From Candidatus Yanofskybacteria bacterium RIFCSPLOWO2_02_FULL_41_13 (GTDB lineage: Bacteria; Patescibacteriota; Minisyncoccia; 2-02-FULL-40-12; GWA2-44-9): 52,049 bases of DNA. A program made the translations under genes and the position numbers. The notes beneath the pieces are model-generated. The model was not told the origin of the DNA, made no database searches, and saw only the letters and a list, made by a program, of their open reading frames with translations. Every line of letters begins with the position of its first letter. Positions within the stretch are counted from its first letter, which is position 1. Where the stretch lies: the NCBI GenBank assembly GCA_001795735.1, contig MGKQ01000020.1, forward strand, positions 1 through 52,049, in the 5' to 3' direction. Of this stretch, positions 1-8,633 are shown in pieces.

Positions 1-78
1 CGGGTGGCGCGGCATCCTCCCCGCGCCCCTCCTGCCGCGCCACCCTCGCAGGAAGCCAAAAGATTTTTCATCGCCAAA
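1..78. repeat. Left arm of 78-bp GC-rich inverted repeat
   Basis: This stretch is the reverse complement of 1287-1364 with two mismatches by eye. Together the two arms enclose the XRE/zincin gene pair. The arm is far richer in GC than its surroundings. It can itself fold, because GGTGGCGCGG near its outer end pairs with CCGCGCCACC about 20 nt further in. The repeat may continue to the left of the window. Confidence 0.85.
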
Positions 79-81
79 CTC

Positions 82-987
82 CTAAGACTTATCTTTTCTT
101 AATTCTTTATTGTCTTCCTCTGGAATTACTACCATATTGTACATTTTGCTTTTTTTCCAAAAAGCCGGAGACTCTCTCAATTGTTGAAGATCTTTTAAAT
201 CTCCAGACATTAATTTTTTCATAAATAAATCCGTGTCATATGTGTATAGACAATATGCGACGTACGCTCTTATTTGGGCAATATTTTCATATCCAGCAAA
301 AACATCATAGCCCTCTTGCTCGAGTTTCCGTAGAGAACGTAGGGCATATGCCCATGCACCTCTTTCAGCTTGCGCGTCAGATTTTGCCCTTTTGTCGAGA
401 TACCATTGTGGAAGCAAACTATCCACATCAAGTTTTTTTACCATTTCCATAAACTTTTCTCCCGAACCTTTTTGCTTTAATTCTTTTTTCACTGCTATCG
501 TCACGTATTTAAACCACCATTTTAGGAGACCACCAAGAGCGCGCAAATCATCCCAGCGTGTAGTTGCATGTTCTTGTTTTTCGTGAGAATGTCCTATCTC
601 ATGGAACAAAGACAGTAAAAATCCCCTTAACTCAAGTTCATTTTCGGGAAAACCGATTTTCTTTTCTCTGCCACGGTAGATAAAAATTTCATCTTTTCCA
701 AAAAAATGTTCTGGCGGCAGATAAATGCTCAAATCTTTTTCTGTCGCGCCTTCTTTATGTTTAAGTCGTAAATTTATTCTAGATTCCGATTCTTGTAATT
801 CAATATCAAAATTCCTATCCTGCGGAATAACTTCGCGAAGGTTTTTACCAACTTCCCTTAATTGCTCATACGCTCTCCCAATTGCCTCAGCGAGATTATC
901 TTCAACTTTTTTCTCGCCCTCCCCGCCTTCTTGTGGCTTTTCGGGTTCTATGTGAGATTTTTGAATTTCAAAATTACTTTTGGGCAT
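82..987 (-). CDS. ImmA/IrrE-like zincin metallopeptidase
   Basis: This 301-residue protein is predicted to be a cytosolic zinc peptidase. The zincin signature HEIGH lies at H129-E130-H133. An ERGAW motif at residues 208-212 matches the downstream helix that often supplies the third (Glu) zinc ligand in ImmA/IrrE-like proteins. The N-terminal 30 residues are rich in Glu, Lys and Pro and look disordered. The gene starts 3 nt after the XRE regulator stops, on the same strand. That is the usual layout of ImmR/ImmA-type pairs, where the peptidase cleaves the repressor to switch on a mobile element. That role is inferred here. Both genes lie between the arms of a 78-bp inverted repeat. Confidence 0.7.
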   Translation of the reverse strand: MPKSNFEIQKSHIEPEKPQEGGEGEKKVEDNLAEAIGRAYEQLREVGKNLREVIPQDRNFDIELQESESRINLRLKHKEGATEKDLSIYLPPEHFFGKDEIFIYRGREKKIGFPENELELRGFLLSLFHEIGHSHEKQEHATTRWDDLRALGGLLKWWFKYVTIAVKKELKQKGSGEKFMEMVKKLDVDSLLPQWYLDKRAKSDAQAERGAWAYALRSLRKLEQEGYDVFAGYENIAQIRAYVAYCLYTYDTDLFMKKLMSGDLKDLQQLRESPAFWKKSKMYNMVVIPEEDNKELRKDKS

Positions 988-990
988 ATT

Positions 991-1209
991 TTAGAATTTT
1001 AATAAAGCGTCTCGCTTGATTTCTAACGCAGAGGCGATTTTATCAATAACCTTTAATGACGGATTGCGCAAGCCGCGCTCCAAACTGCTAATATATGTCG
1101 GGTGAACACCTAGCTTGCTTGCAAATTTTCTTTGAGAAAACTTTCTTTGCTTACGCAATCCAGCTAATTTTTTACCAAAATTTTTAGTAATGGACGTTTT
1201 TTCTAGCAT
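991..1209 (-). CDS. XRE-family HTH transcriptional regulator
   Basis: This 72-residue Cro/CI-type DNA-binding protein is almost entirely helix-turn-helix. The recognisable core runs from LAGLRKQRKFSQRKF through GVHPTYISSLERG to a conserved IDKIASAL helix. I placed the start at the ATG at 1209, because the open frame further upstream only translates the flanking GC-rich inverted repeat. It probably represses its own promoter and the adjacent zincin gene, 3 nt downstream. Such pairs control mobile elements or act as toxin-antitoxin-like modules. The target operator was not identified. Confidence 0.8.
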   Translation of the reverse strand: MLEKTSITKNFGKKLAGLRKQRKFSQRKFASKLGVHPTYISSLERGLRNPSLKVIDKIASALEIKRDALLKF

Positions 1210-1548
1210 ATGAATATTCACTTGCGTTGATTGTAGCAAATGTAATACAATAGGTCTATGAAGACTTATAAGTCTATTTGTATTAATTTGGCGATGAAAA
1301 ATCTTTTGGCTTCCTGCGAGGGTGGCGCGGTAGGAGGGGCGTGGGGAGGATGCCGCGCCACCCGAGCGTCCGGCGAGCATCAGCGAGCCGGTGGGTTCTC
1401 AAAAAAGGTTCGCGCAAAGGATACAATTTCACCGCATTGACAACTTATTATCGGCATGACCTAGTATCTTGAGGTTGCAGTGCGACCCGAGTGCCCGATA
1501 AAATAAGTTAAAACTAAAAGAGCGACAACTTCGCTCTTTTAGTTTTAA
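1210..1548. other. Intergenic stretch between XRE and recombinase
   Basis: No gene is visible in these 339 bases. They hold the right arm of the inverted repeat (1287-1364), about 140 bases of unassigned sequence, and a terminator hairpin at 1506-1550. Being next to the serine recombinase, the unassigned part is a reasonable place for an attachment site. I found no matching core sequence elsewhere in the window. Confidence 0.5.
1287..1364. repeat. Right arm of 78-bp GC-rich inverted repeat
   Basis: This is the reverse complement of positions 1-78, with two substitutions inside the GC-rich part. It lies just upstream of the XRE start at 1209. The high identity between the arms suggests recent duplication or active maintenance, as for terminal repeats of a small mobile cassette. 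Confidence 0.85.
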
Positions 1549-1550
1549 CT
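1506..1550. terminator. Bidirectional intrinsic terminator
   Basis: A perfect 19-bp stem (1506-1524 with 1532-1550) is rich in A/T at its base and closes a 7-nt loop. It ends in the last codons of the recombinase gene and should stop transcription from both directions. Confidence 0.8.
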
Positions 1551-2817
1551 ATTCCTCGATCAGCGTGATTTTCTTATCCTTGTAATTCAATCTGCTTCTT
1601 AGGTTTGCTAATAGCTCACGCTTGTCTGACACGCTACCCTCTTTGAGAAGGTACTTGGCATACTGGCGGATATTCACATCATCTTCTTCAACTAGAGCTT
1701 TTCCGCTTCGGCCATTTACAATTTTCTGAAGCTTATTAAATCTCCTGATCTCATTCTCCATTTTATGTCTCATGCCCAGCTCATTGATATTTACCTTGTC
1801 TATAATCTTAAGCAGTTCATCAATTAATTCTTCTTCTCGGATGTATTTGTTTTTGCAGTTCCTATCACGTGATCTGGTACAACCATAGTAGATATAATGT
1901 GCCGATGTGCCATCTTTAAGCGGTTTCCATTTTTCCTCGGCTGTTATGCCAGATTGGCAATATCCGCAGGTGAATAATTTAGTGAAGGAAAACTCTTTAT
2001 TTTCTCTTTGAATATTATCTCGTTTTAATTGGGCTTGGACTTGGTCAAACAATTCCTTGGTAATGATAGGCTGATGCTTGCCTTGATACCAGTTGCCGCT
2101 TTCTCGAGGCCGTTCAAAGACTCCATAGTAGAACGGGTTTTGGAGCAATCTATATACGCCGCTTAATGTCAGGGGCTTGTTGCCTCTGGTATGAAAGTTG
2201 AGTTCAAATTTGAGCCAGTTGTATATCTTCCTACCCGAGTAATGTTCATGGGCAACTTTTTCAAACATTTTCTTGATAACGGGTGCTCGCAGAGAATCAA
2301 TAATTACTTGGCACTTTTTATCCATTAGTCCCTGATTAAGATAACCGAGGGGAGCAGTTCCGGCCCAGAGGCCCATCTCGCACCTTGTCCGTAGTCCGCG
2401 TTTAACATTCACACCGCGATTATCATTCTCCAATTTGGCCTGCGATCCCAATATCATGAGCAGAAACTTTTCACTGGGGCTATTACTAAATCTCTGACCG
2501 TAAGTCCTAATTTCTACGAGGAGCTTGGCATCCATAAGGTCAACTATCTTACCTAGGTCGCCAGCATTTCTAGAAATTCTGTCTGGTGCCCACGTTAGGA
2601 TACCGTTGTACTTACCCTGACGTATCTCATCTATAATCTCATTGAAGATAGGACGTTGTCCCGTCTCCTTTGCACTGTGACTCTCTCTTTTTATTTCGAC
2701 CACATCAAGCCCTTCTTTCTCGGCTAGAAGAAGCATCTCCTTGATCTGGCTATCAATAGAGAGGACTTGTCGTTCCTCGCTCTCCGTGCTTTTTCGCGAA
2801 TAAAGCACGTACTTCAT
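1549..2817 (-). CDS. Large serine recombinase (site-specific integrase)
   Basis: This protein of about 422 residues catalyses site-specific DNA strand exchange through a Ser-DNA intermediate. From the chosen start the order is: resolvase domain with nucleophile S7 in YSRKS and catalytic arginines around R80 (APDRISRN); a Recombinase domain with LGYLNQG and YRLLQNPFYYG; and a zinc ribbon with CGYC and a second pair of cysteines. I start at the ATG at 2817 because MKYVLYSRKS is the usual N terminus. The frame stays open to 2886, so a 23-residue extension is possible. It lies at the end of a phage-like minus-strand operon and probably integrates that element. Confidence 0.9.
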   Translation of the reverse strand: MKYVLYSRKSTESEERQVLSIDSQIKEMLLLAEKEGLDVVEIKRESHSAKETGQRPIFNEIIDEIRQGKYNGILTWAPDRISRNAGDLGKIVDLMDAKLLVEIRTYGQRFSNSPSEKFLLMILGSQAKLENDNRGVNVKRGLRTRCEMGLWAGTAPLGYLNQGLMDKKCQVIIDSLRAPVIKKMFEKVAHEHYSGRKIYNWLKFELNFHTRGNKPLTLSGVYRLLQNPFYYGVFERPRESGNWYQGKHQPIITKELFDQVQAQLKRDNIQRENKEFSFTKLFTCGYCQSGITAEEKWKPLKDGTSAHYIYYGCTRSRDRNCKNKYIREEELIDELLKIIDKVNINELGMRHKMENEIRRFNKLQKIVNGRSGKALVEEDDVNIRQYAKYLLKEGSVSDKRELLANLRSRLNYKDKKITLIEE

Positions 2818-2949
2818 CTTTGTTACTTCGACTGCTATTGGGGGTGGGAAAGCCCCCGAAATCCCTTGTGTTGGTATGCTATTCATACACTAAGGAATGA
2901 CGCTTTGGTGGTAGGAGTCCAGAGCGCCCCAAGAACCTAAAGTTGGTAA

Positions 2950-4482
2950 CTAAACAAGGAACATATTTCTCATATTCTCTCGAACCCTCATCATTTTCTC
3001 TCGTTCATCTGGTGGCAGATGATCATACTCGCCAGCATACTCTCCTTTGAACACTATCCCCATAACTGGTTGCCTATTATCCTCTTCAATTATTTTCGAC
3101 AGTAGAATTGTAAAAGCATCAACAAGGTCATCATGCTTCTCAGTGCCAAATCCCAAGATTTGATTACTAAGAATCTCTGAACCTAGAGGAAATAAGACCT
3201 TTCCGCTTTGCAGAAGATGGCTTACTGCACTTAAGCGAGCATACTTATCTTGACCATGAACCTTGACCCCATTGACCGGATAACCATCCTTTTTAAGCTG
3301 TTCAATAATTGCAGCTTGATAGCTGACATCCTCAACAAATAGCTTGCTTCGACCCATGCTATCGGAAATGGCCTCTGCTTTGTCGATGGTTTCCAAAAAT
3401 GTCAGTCGTTGATTCACAATATTCGGTAGAATATATATTTTAAGATTTTTTCCCTTGCCGCAAACTCTAGCCGATACCATTGCCGTAAAATCAGCTCTTT
3501 CATCCTTAGATATAGCTGGGTCAATTCCGGTGGCACAATACGAATTTTCTTCCGGCGGAGGTCCATCATAGCACTGGATCCATTCTTTTCGTATAAGTTG
3601 TTCCTCTGTAGAGATAATCTTGAGTAAATATTCTCTGGCCCAAGAAGCATCGGTAATAGTATTCATCCTTTCTTTCTCAATATCTTCCGGGGTTGGATAT
3701 TTCCCAGGCCACAAAGGATCGCCATCTTTATCTACAATCGGGTATTCCCGATAAATACTGTTGGGTCGGCCAGTTTCAATACTTTTTTGCAGTCGGCGAA
3801 TCAGTCCGTCATCGTGAAGCAAGTTGCCGATAGCGATTATTCTTGTCTTTCTGCTCCCGGCTGGAATAACTTCCCCAGTCAGCCAATTAAACAATTTGTC
3901 TCTACTCTCCTGGGTTTTTACCGACTCAAGATCTTCGACGTCGTCTAAAATAATCAGATCCGGACGATGTTCGTCGTGCAATACTCCACGGATGCTCTGT
4001 CCGACCGAAGCAATCATGATTTTAGCGTTTAGCTTGCTGATGGTTAGTGCCGTCGCACCCCAAGGACCCCTTTCTTCTTCAAATGGCCCTAGGTCTTTTT
4101 TAAGCAGTTCATTATTCTCAAGCTGGCGTCTAATATTCATAAGGTATGTCCGGGCTTTCTGCTCGGTTTGACCAACAATGACAACGAATTTCTTTTGCTG
4201 GATGCCGAATACAGCCCACAGCACATAGGCCACACTGATTAAAGTCGACTTGGCGGATCCTCTAAAAGCAAGAATAACCGCGAGACTTATCGCCTCGTCT
4301 TCAAGAATACGAAATATTTCTTCGTGAAATGGCGGGGTTTCATATTCTAGCCTTTTATGGAAATAAACTGGGAAAAAGAATTCGAATGCTTTTGTAACAA
4401 TCGCTTTTCTTACATTCTTATCCTTTAGGATTTTATCAAATATTTTCTCAGCTTTATTTTTGTTGTTTTTTATTTTGTCCAT
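2950..4482 (-). CDS. Phage terminase large subunit
   Basis: This 510-residue DNA-packaging motor couples ATP hydrolysis to DNA translocation and cuts the concatemer. The N-terminal ATPase has a variant Walker A at residues 74-80 (RGSAKST) and a Walker B LIILDD at 176-181. The C-terminal RNase H-like nuclease shows acidic residues at D321 (GIDPAIS), E384 (FVEDVS) and D451/D455 (DDLVDAF). Length and motif order are normal for an intact protein. It overlaps the terminase small subunit by 29 nt. No portal, capsid or tail genes accompany it, which fits a satellite element or a decayed prophage. Confidence 0.9.
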   Translation of the reverse strand: MDKIKNNKNKAEKIFDKILKDKNVRKAIVTKAFEFFFPVYFHKRLEYETPPFHEEIFRILEDEAISLAVILAFRGSAKSTLISVAYVLWAVFGIQQKKFVVIVGQTEQKARTYLMNIRRQLENNELLKKDLGPFEEERGPWGATALTISKLNAKIMIASVGQSIRGVLHDEHRPDLIILDDVEDLESVKTQESRDKLFNWLTGEVIPAGSRKTRIIAIGNLLHDDGLIRRLQKSIETGRPNSIYREYPIVDKDGDPLWPGKYPTPEDIEKERMNTITDASWAREYLLKIISTEEQLIRKEWIQCYDGPPPEENSYCATGIDPAISKDERADFTAMVSARVCGKGKNLKIYILPNIVNQRLTFLETIDKAEAISDSMGRSKLFVEDVSYQAAIIEQLKKDGYPVNGVKVHGQDKYARLSAVSHLLQSGKVLFPLGSEILSNQILGFGTEKHDDLVDAFTILLSKIIEEDNRQPVMGIVFKGEYAGEYDHLPPDEREKMMRVRENMRNMFLV

Positions 4483-4885
4483 AGTTTCTAAGTGATGATA
4501 ATTTTAATGCTTGGCGTATAAGCCCCTTTTGAGTGGCGGTTAAAGGTTCATCTTTAGTAGAAACTGTTCCGGACAATTCCAGACGGTCGGCATAACGTGG
4601 ATTGTTGTGGCGGAGTACGTATTTTATTGCTTCTATCTTTTTGTCTTTTACTAGACTGAAGAGTTGCGACTCGGCAATATCAGAGATAAAAAGCCTGCCC
4701 TCGAATAGCGCTTCTTCAACCTGTTTCGCGAATTCTTTGCTGGCTTTAGTCCAACGATAGAATGTCATTCGGGAGATGCCAACCTTCTCGCAAGCAATTT
4801 CGATAATCGGCGTTCTCATCAATTGTTCCAGTACCGCTTTCTTTAATTTGGCCTGTCGGATTTTAATAGTTTTTTCCTTACTCAT
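4454..4885 (-). CDS. Terminase small subunit-like HTH protein
   Basis: This 143-residue protein should recognise packaging-site DNA and load the large subunit. The N-terminal helix-turn-helix runs through IIEIACEKVGISRMTFYRW, a typical small-terminase DNA-binding segment. A helical middle (ESQLFSLVKDKKIEAIKYVLRH) resembles the oligomerisation region, followed by the NNPRYADR phrase common in this family. It sits between the methyltransferase (4-nt ATGA overlap) and the large terminase (29-nt overlap), so the three are translationally coupled. The call rests on the motif plus position. The helix-turn-helix alone would not separate it from other regulators. Confidence 0.8.
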   Translation of the reverse strand: MSKEKTIKIRQAKLKKAVLEQLMRTPIIEIACEKVGISRMTFYRWTKASKEFAKQVEEALFEGRLFISDIAESQLFSLVKDKKIEAIKYVLRHNNPRYADRLELSGTVSTKDEPLTATQKGLIRQALKLSSLRNYGQNKKQQK

Positions 4886-5640
4886 AATTTTATCGCTTTA
4901 AGGTTAGTTAGTTTTTCGAAGCGGTCAATAATTGTTTGGCAATATTCTGAATCAAGTTCAACGCCGATACAGATTCTTTTGGTCTGTTCGCAAGCCAATA
5001 GCGTTGTACCTGAGCCCAGAAATCCATCATAAACAACATCTCCAATGCGAGTGCTGTTTAATATCAGTCGGCGAATTAATCCGATTGGCTTGGTGGTGGG
5101 GTGAAATGGGCTCTTGCTTGGTTTTGGATGGACGATTACGCTTCTATCTTTGGACTTGAGAAATTCGTGAGTGCCATACCAGCCATATGCAATCAGCTCG
5201 TGTTGCGGAGCGTAATCCATTCTACCTATCACAGCCTGAGTTTTAACCCAGATCAGAAGCTGGGCGAATTTGAACCCGACTTTCAAAATGCCTTCTCGCA
5301 AGGCGAAGATCATTTTGTCGGAGTTAAAGATGTAGAAGCTGTTCTTCTTTGTCAGATGTGGTTTTACCGTTTCGAGCCAATCTCGAGTAAATTTTACATA
5401 CTCCCCATCGCTCTGAATTTGATCATTGGCTATGACCTTGTTTTTTAACAAGGGCTGAAATCCTTCTTTGGATTCCGTGACAGCTACACCATAAGGAACA
5501 TCGCAGATCACTGCTTTTATTTTGTGTTCCCCAACCAACTGAGCAACAGCTTCTTTATTTCTCGCATCCCCACAAAGCAGCAGATGACTGCCCAGACAAA
5601 ACACAGAACCATGTTTAATTGAGTTTTTTGATTTGGTCAT
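4882..5640 (-). CDS. DNA N4/N6 methyltransferase
   Basis: This 252-residue protein is an amino-methyltransferase using S-adenosylmethionine to methylate adenine (N6) or cytosine (N4). Catalytic motif IV reads DVPYG, a variant of DPPY. Near the C terminus the AdoMet motif is DGFLGSGTTLLAC, followed by GVELDSEYC. Motif IV precedes motif I, which is the beta-class order. HPTTKPIGLIRRLI is the usual segment between them. The gene overlaps its neighbours on both sides in the packaging operon. No restriction enzyme gene is adjacent, so it probably protects or marks the element's DNA rather than forming an R-M pair. Confidence 0.85.
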   Translation of the reverse strand: MTKSKNSIKHGSVFCLGSHLLLCGDARNKEAVAQLVGEHKIKAVICDVPYGVAVTESKEGFQPLLKNKVIANDQIQSDGEYVKFTRDWLETVKPHLTKKNSFYIFNSDKMIFALREGILKVGFKFAQLLIWVKTQAVIGRMDYAPQHELIAYGWYGTHEFLKSKDRSVIVHPKPSKSPFHPTTKPIGLIRRLILNSTRIGDVVYDGFLGSGTTLLACEQTKRICIGVELDSEYCQTIIDRFEKLTNLKAIKL

Positions 5641-6895
5641 TTGATATTTTTTTAAAACGATTAATAATTACCTGGCAAAACACTGGCTCAAGTTCGCAGA
5701 GATATGCGGTACGTTTCATTTGCTCACAGGCCGACAAGATACTGCCTGACCCAGCCGTCAGATCTAATACGACGTCTCCAGGCTTGGTACAGCGACGCAA
5801 AGCCTTTTCGTGGAGTGTTGGATTTTTCTGAGTCGGGTGTTCGTACTGGTTACCTGGCAATCTTTTTACAAGCCATATATTTAAGAGATCCAGAATATCT
5901 TCGGTGAGCCGATTACCAGTGCCGACTTCTTTGTTTATGACCTCATTCAAATTTTTTACTTTATCCGATAAGTACGGCCGACCGATTGTTCCATATACGA
6001 TATACTCTGTGACCTTATTAAAGGCGATGTTGGGTGTGGGCGATGCATTGTCCTTAATCCATATTAATAACCGCTTAGAATTGATATCGAGCTCTTTATA
6101 TAGTTGCTGCAATAGCCAAACATTTCGTTCATCGCACCAGAACATAACATGGGCATCCGGTTTAGTAACCGAGAGCGCATTCTGGATAATCGACTTCACA
6201 AATTTTCTGTATTCAGCATCTGACTTATTATCATTCATTGTGCCACCGTAACTTCCTTTGTTACCGACACCACGATCGTATGACAACCCGATATTAAAAG
6301 GTAAATCATCATTTATTAGGTCGGCACGGATGTTGCCCATGAGTTTCTTCGCATTTTCTGGTTGAGTTGCGTCAGCACAAAGCAGTCGATGTCTCCCAAG
6401 AGCAAAATAGTCTCCGGGTTTGATAGTCGTGCTTTTGGCTTTTTGAATCTCTTTCTCATCTTCAAATTCATCATCTAGAATTTCAAGGTTGTCATCATAG
6501 ATGTTGCTGAGATCGATTGAATCAAAACCTGCTGTCAGCAATTCGCCTAGATCAAAATCAGTTGCCAATTTTTCCCAATCCCAAGACGCTCCTGACCTAT
6601 TTGAAGTCAGAAGGTAGTCTTTAAATTCTTTTTCGGTTAATTTGCGATTAGGAACTCTGACCTCGATTTCTTCACCCCCTCTACCTAGAAGAGATAATGC
6701 TAAGACACGCTGATTTCCAGCGACCAACGTTCCGTCTGTATTAATACAAGGCAGTTCGGCTACATTGTATTTTTTAAGGCTTCGTTGTAACCCAGCTAGT
6801 TGAACCTGGCTAAGTACTCTCGGATTTTTATCATATCTGACGAGATCCTTTACTCGTCTTTTCTCCGTGTGCCATTCCATTTTTTTTGTTGGCAT
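5615..6895 (-). CDS. ParB-N domain/DNA methyltransferase fusion
   Basis: This 426-residue protein has two parts. Residues about 10-100 form a ParB/sulfiredoxin-like domain (VKDLVRYDKNPRVLS, then LVAGNQRVLALSLLG). The C-terminal half is a beta-class DNA methyltransferase. Its motif IV is DLPFNIG, a variant of DPPF, followed late by HPTQKN and DLTAGSGSILSACE. Such fusions are common in phages and integrative elements. It is the first gene of the minus-strand operon and overlaps the next methyltransferase by 26 nt. Both methyltransferases have an altered motif IV. Whether they remain active cannot be read from sequence. Confidence 0.85.
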   Translation of the reverse strand: MPTKKMEWHTEKRRVKDLVRYDKNPRVLSQVQLAGLQRSLKKYNVAELPCINTDGTLVAGNQRVLALSLLGRGGEEIEVRVPNRKLTEKEFKDYLLTSNRSGASWDWEKLATDFDLGELLTAGFDSIDLSNIYDDNLEILDDEFEDEKEIQKAKSTTIKPGDYFALGRHRLLCADATQPENAKKLMGNIRADLINDDLPFNIGLSYDRGVGNKGSYGGTMNDNKSDAEYRKFVKSIIQNALSVTKPDAHVMFWCDERNVWLLQQLYKELDINSKRLLIWIKDNASPTPNIAFNKVTEYIVYGTIGRPYLSDKVKNLNEVINKEVGTGNRLTEDILDLLNIWLVKRLPGNQYEHPTQKNPTLHEKALRRCTKPGDVVLDLTAGSGSILSACEQMKRTAYLCELEPVFCQVIINRFKKISNDQIKKLN

Positions 6896-6936
6896 ATATT
6901 TTTGTAGGTTATTTAATTAATATCTCACACAACGAA

Positions 6937-6965
6937 AGCAACCGGCCATATAATGGTCGGTTGCT
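6937..6965. terminator. Hairpin upstream of the ParB-methyltransferase gene
   Basis: AGCAACCG at 6937-6944 pairs perfectly with CGGTTGCT at 6958-6965, and the loop CCAT/ATGG can extend the stem. No clear U-tract follows on either strand, so it may be a boundary or regulatory structure instead of a terminator. Confidence 0.4.
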
Positions 6966-7444
6966 AATGAAAGAAGGCTATAAATCCAAGCAACAAACCA
7001 TTTTAGGTTAGTTACCTCGATTCATAGCCCTTTAGTAAATCCGTACGGGCGCTATAGCCTAATCGGACCCACTCAGTTTTTCTATAAATTCATTGAATCT
7101 TACTTTTCGCCTTATTGTTTTGCCACTGGGGACTAAAGCGACTAGTATATTCCGCCCCAGACTTCACGAATGGGGCAAAGGTGTATTTAGTTGTTCTCTA
7201 TGTACTTGATATAAGTATAGCCTTATAGAGAACACCTCACAAGTACCCTGTGGATAATGCTATAAATACGTATTCTGTCAAAATTCATAAAAGTGTTCCG
7301 AATTAGGTCTGTCGGTAAAGCCCCTTCGCAACCGCCCTTTTTTAAGCTTGAATGGACGCCTGGTCGATATTTTGCTAAAATTCCCTTAACAATTCATTAA
7401 GTAGCCTAAACTCCAGGTATTGTTGCTTGGGGCATGGCGAAAAG

Positions 7445-7485
7445 TCGTATAAGGCATAAAAACCCCATCATAGGGTCGCCTTATA
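7445..7485 (+). other. Stable hairpin in the leader of the nuclease-like gene
   Basis: CGTATAAGGC pairs perfectly with GCCTTATACG, and the 22-nt loop contains a further CCC/GGG pairing. Two smaller hairpins follow (GAGAC/GTCTC near 7508-7522 and TGGTGG/CCACCA near 7531-7553). This clustering suggests a structured 5' untranslated RNA rather than coding sequence. Confidence 0.45.
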
Positions 7486-7571
7486 CGCCGTATTGGGAAA
7501 CCAATGCGAGAGACTCCGGTCTCTACCTGTGGTGGGCTTTTTGTATCCACCATGGGTTAAATTATAAACCT

Positions 7572-8633
7572 ATGGCTATAATAATTTCCCAAAACGGCAA
7601 GAACGCCGTGAAGGTTGAGAAATCAACTTTCGAAAAAGAAGATTCTCTTCAGCAGTATATTTATCAAAACCCCGAGAGCATTCCTCTCTACGATATTAAG
7701 GAAGATATCCGCCTTCTAATATTAGCTCGGGAGTTCCCAACCAATAGCGGTCCGATTGACGCTATTGGAATTGATAAGTTCGGCGAGCTATATATTGTCG
7801 AAACCAAATTATACAAGAATCCAGATAAGCGAATCGTCATCGCCCAAGTAATTGATTACGGTGCCGCGCTTTGGAAGCACTCCAATGACTTCAATGAATT
7901 TCTCTCTATTCTGGATGAGCACACTCAAAGAGTTTTTAGTTTAAGGACAACGGAAAAAATTCAAAGCTTCTTCCAGCTTTCCGAAGAAGAAGCGACTGCC
8001 CTAATAGACAAGTCGAAACGCAATCTTAACGATGGCGTTTTTCATTTCGTAATTCTCATGGACAAGCTCGACGATCGATTGAAAGACTTAATTCTCTACG
8101 TTAACCAAAACAGCCAGTTTGATATCTACGCCGTTGAGCTCGAATACTACAAGCACGATACGTATGAAATAGTCATACCCAGAATTTTTGGAGCAGAGGT
8201 TAAGAAGGATATCGCGGTTTCATCAGGTTCAAGTGCAAGGCGAAAGTGGGACGAGCGATCTATGCTCGAAGATGCTAAACAAAAATTCAACCCTGATGAG
8301 TTGGTGTTATTTGAGAAAATCTACAATTTCTCCAAAGAAAATGCCGATCTCATAAACTTCGGCACTGGATCATATGCAACGTTTAGTCCGATCTTTGAAA
8401 AACTATGCTCTAAATCCTTATTTACTCTCGGTACTGATAAACGGCTCAGCTTTAACTTTGAATGGGTTGGTCATGACAATCCAGAAACAATGGGAAAACT
8501 TAAAGAAGGGCTAGATAAGATTGGATTCAAATTCAAAGAAGACTACTCCAATACTCGTCCTAGTTTTCCCTTCGAAGATTGGTCATTGAAAACGGATGAA
8601 ATAATACGGGTCATTAATAACTTACTTTCATAA
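7572..8633 (+). CDS. PD-(D/E)XK nuclease-like protein
   Basis: This protein of about 353 residues carries a nuclease-fold signature: D63 in GPIDAIGID, then E77-T-K79 in LYIVETKLY, giving the D...ExK catalytic triad. The rest (helices around LIDKSKRNLNDGVFHFVILMDK and a C-terminal FKEDYSNTRPSFPF segment) is unfamiliar. I start at ATG 7572, since the 46 residues coded from 7434 cover a hairpin-rich stretch and read like chance sequence. There is no clear Shine-Dalgarno for either start. It overlaps the next gene by one base (TAATG), suggesting translational coupling with the membrane nuclease. A role in DNA restriction or defence is inferred from the fold and the island context. Confidence 0.65.
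   Translation: MAIIISQNGKNAVKVEKSTFEKEDSLQQYIYQNPESIPLYDIKEDIRLLILAREFPTNSGPIDAIGIDKFGELYIVETKLYKNPDKRIVIAQVIDYGAALWKHSNDFNEFLSILDEHTQRVFSLRTTEKIQSFFQLSEEEATALIDKSKRNLNDGVFHFVILMDKLDDRLKDLILYVNQNSQFDIYAVELEYYKHDTYEIVIPRIFGAEVKKDIAVSSGSSARRKWDERSMLEDAKQKFNPDELVLFEKIYNFSKENADLINFGTGSYATFSPIFEKLCSKSLFTLGTDKRLSFNFEWVGHDNPETMGKLKEGLDKIGFKFKEDYSNTRPSFPFEDWSLKTDEIIRVINNLLS

Larger units (their letters stand above)
6896..7571. other. Gene-free boundary between phage module and DGR island
   Basis: About 675 bases lack a convincing gene. They hold a strong hairpin at 6937-6965, a nested inverted repeat near 7180-7236 (GTTCTCTAT with ATAGAGAAC), and a structured stretch at 7445-7560 upstream of the nuclease-like gene. 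The frame open from 7434 reads through that structured stretch and looks non-coding. The right end of the phage-like element may lie here, but I could not find an attachment repeat. Confidence 0.5.

Noticed and set aside
1210-1380. Upstream extension of the XRE protein to 1380
   Set aside because: It translates the GC-rich inverted repeat and has no conserved content. The ATG at 1209 precedes the normal XRE core.
1400-7430. Matching attachment sites of the recombinase
   Set aside because: I compared the flanks of the phage-like module and of the whole island by eye and found no convincing direct repeat. A computed search of junctions is needed before naming att sites.
7434-7571. N-terminal extension of the PD-(D/E)XK-type gene
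   Set aside because: The 46 codons cover hairpin-rich sequence and give a product with no family features. I use the ATG at 7572, though no clear ribosome site decides it.
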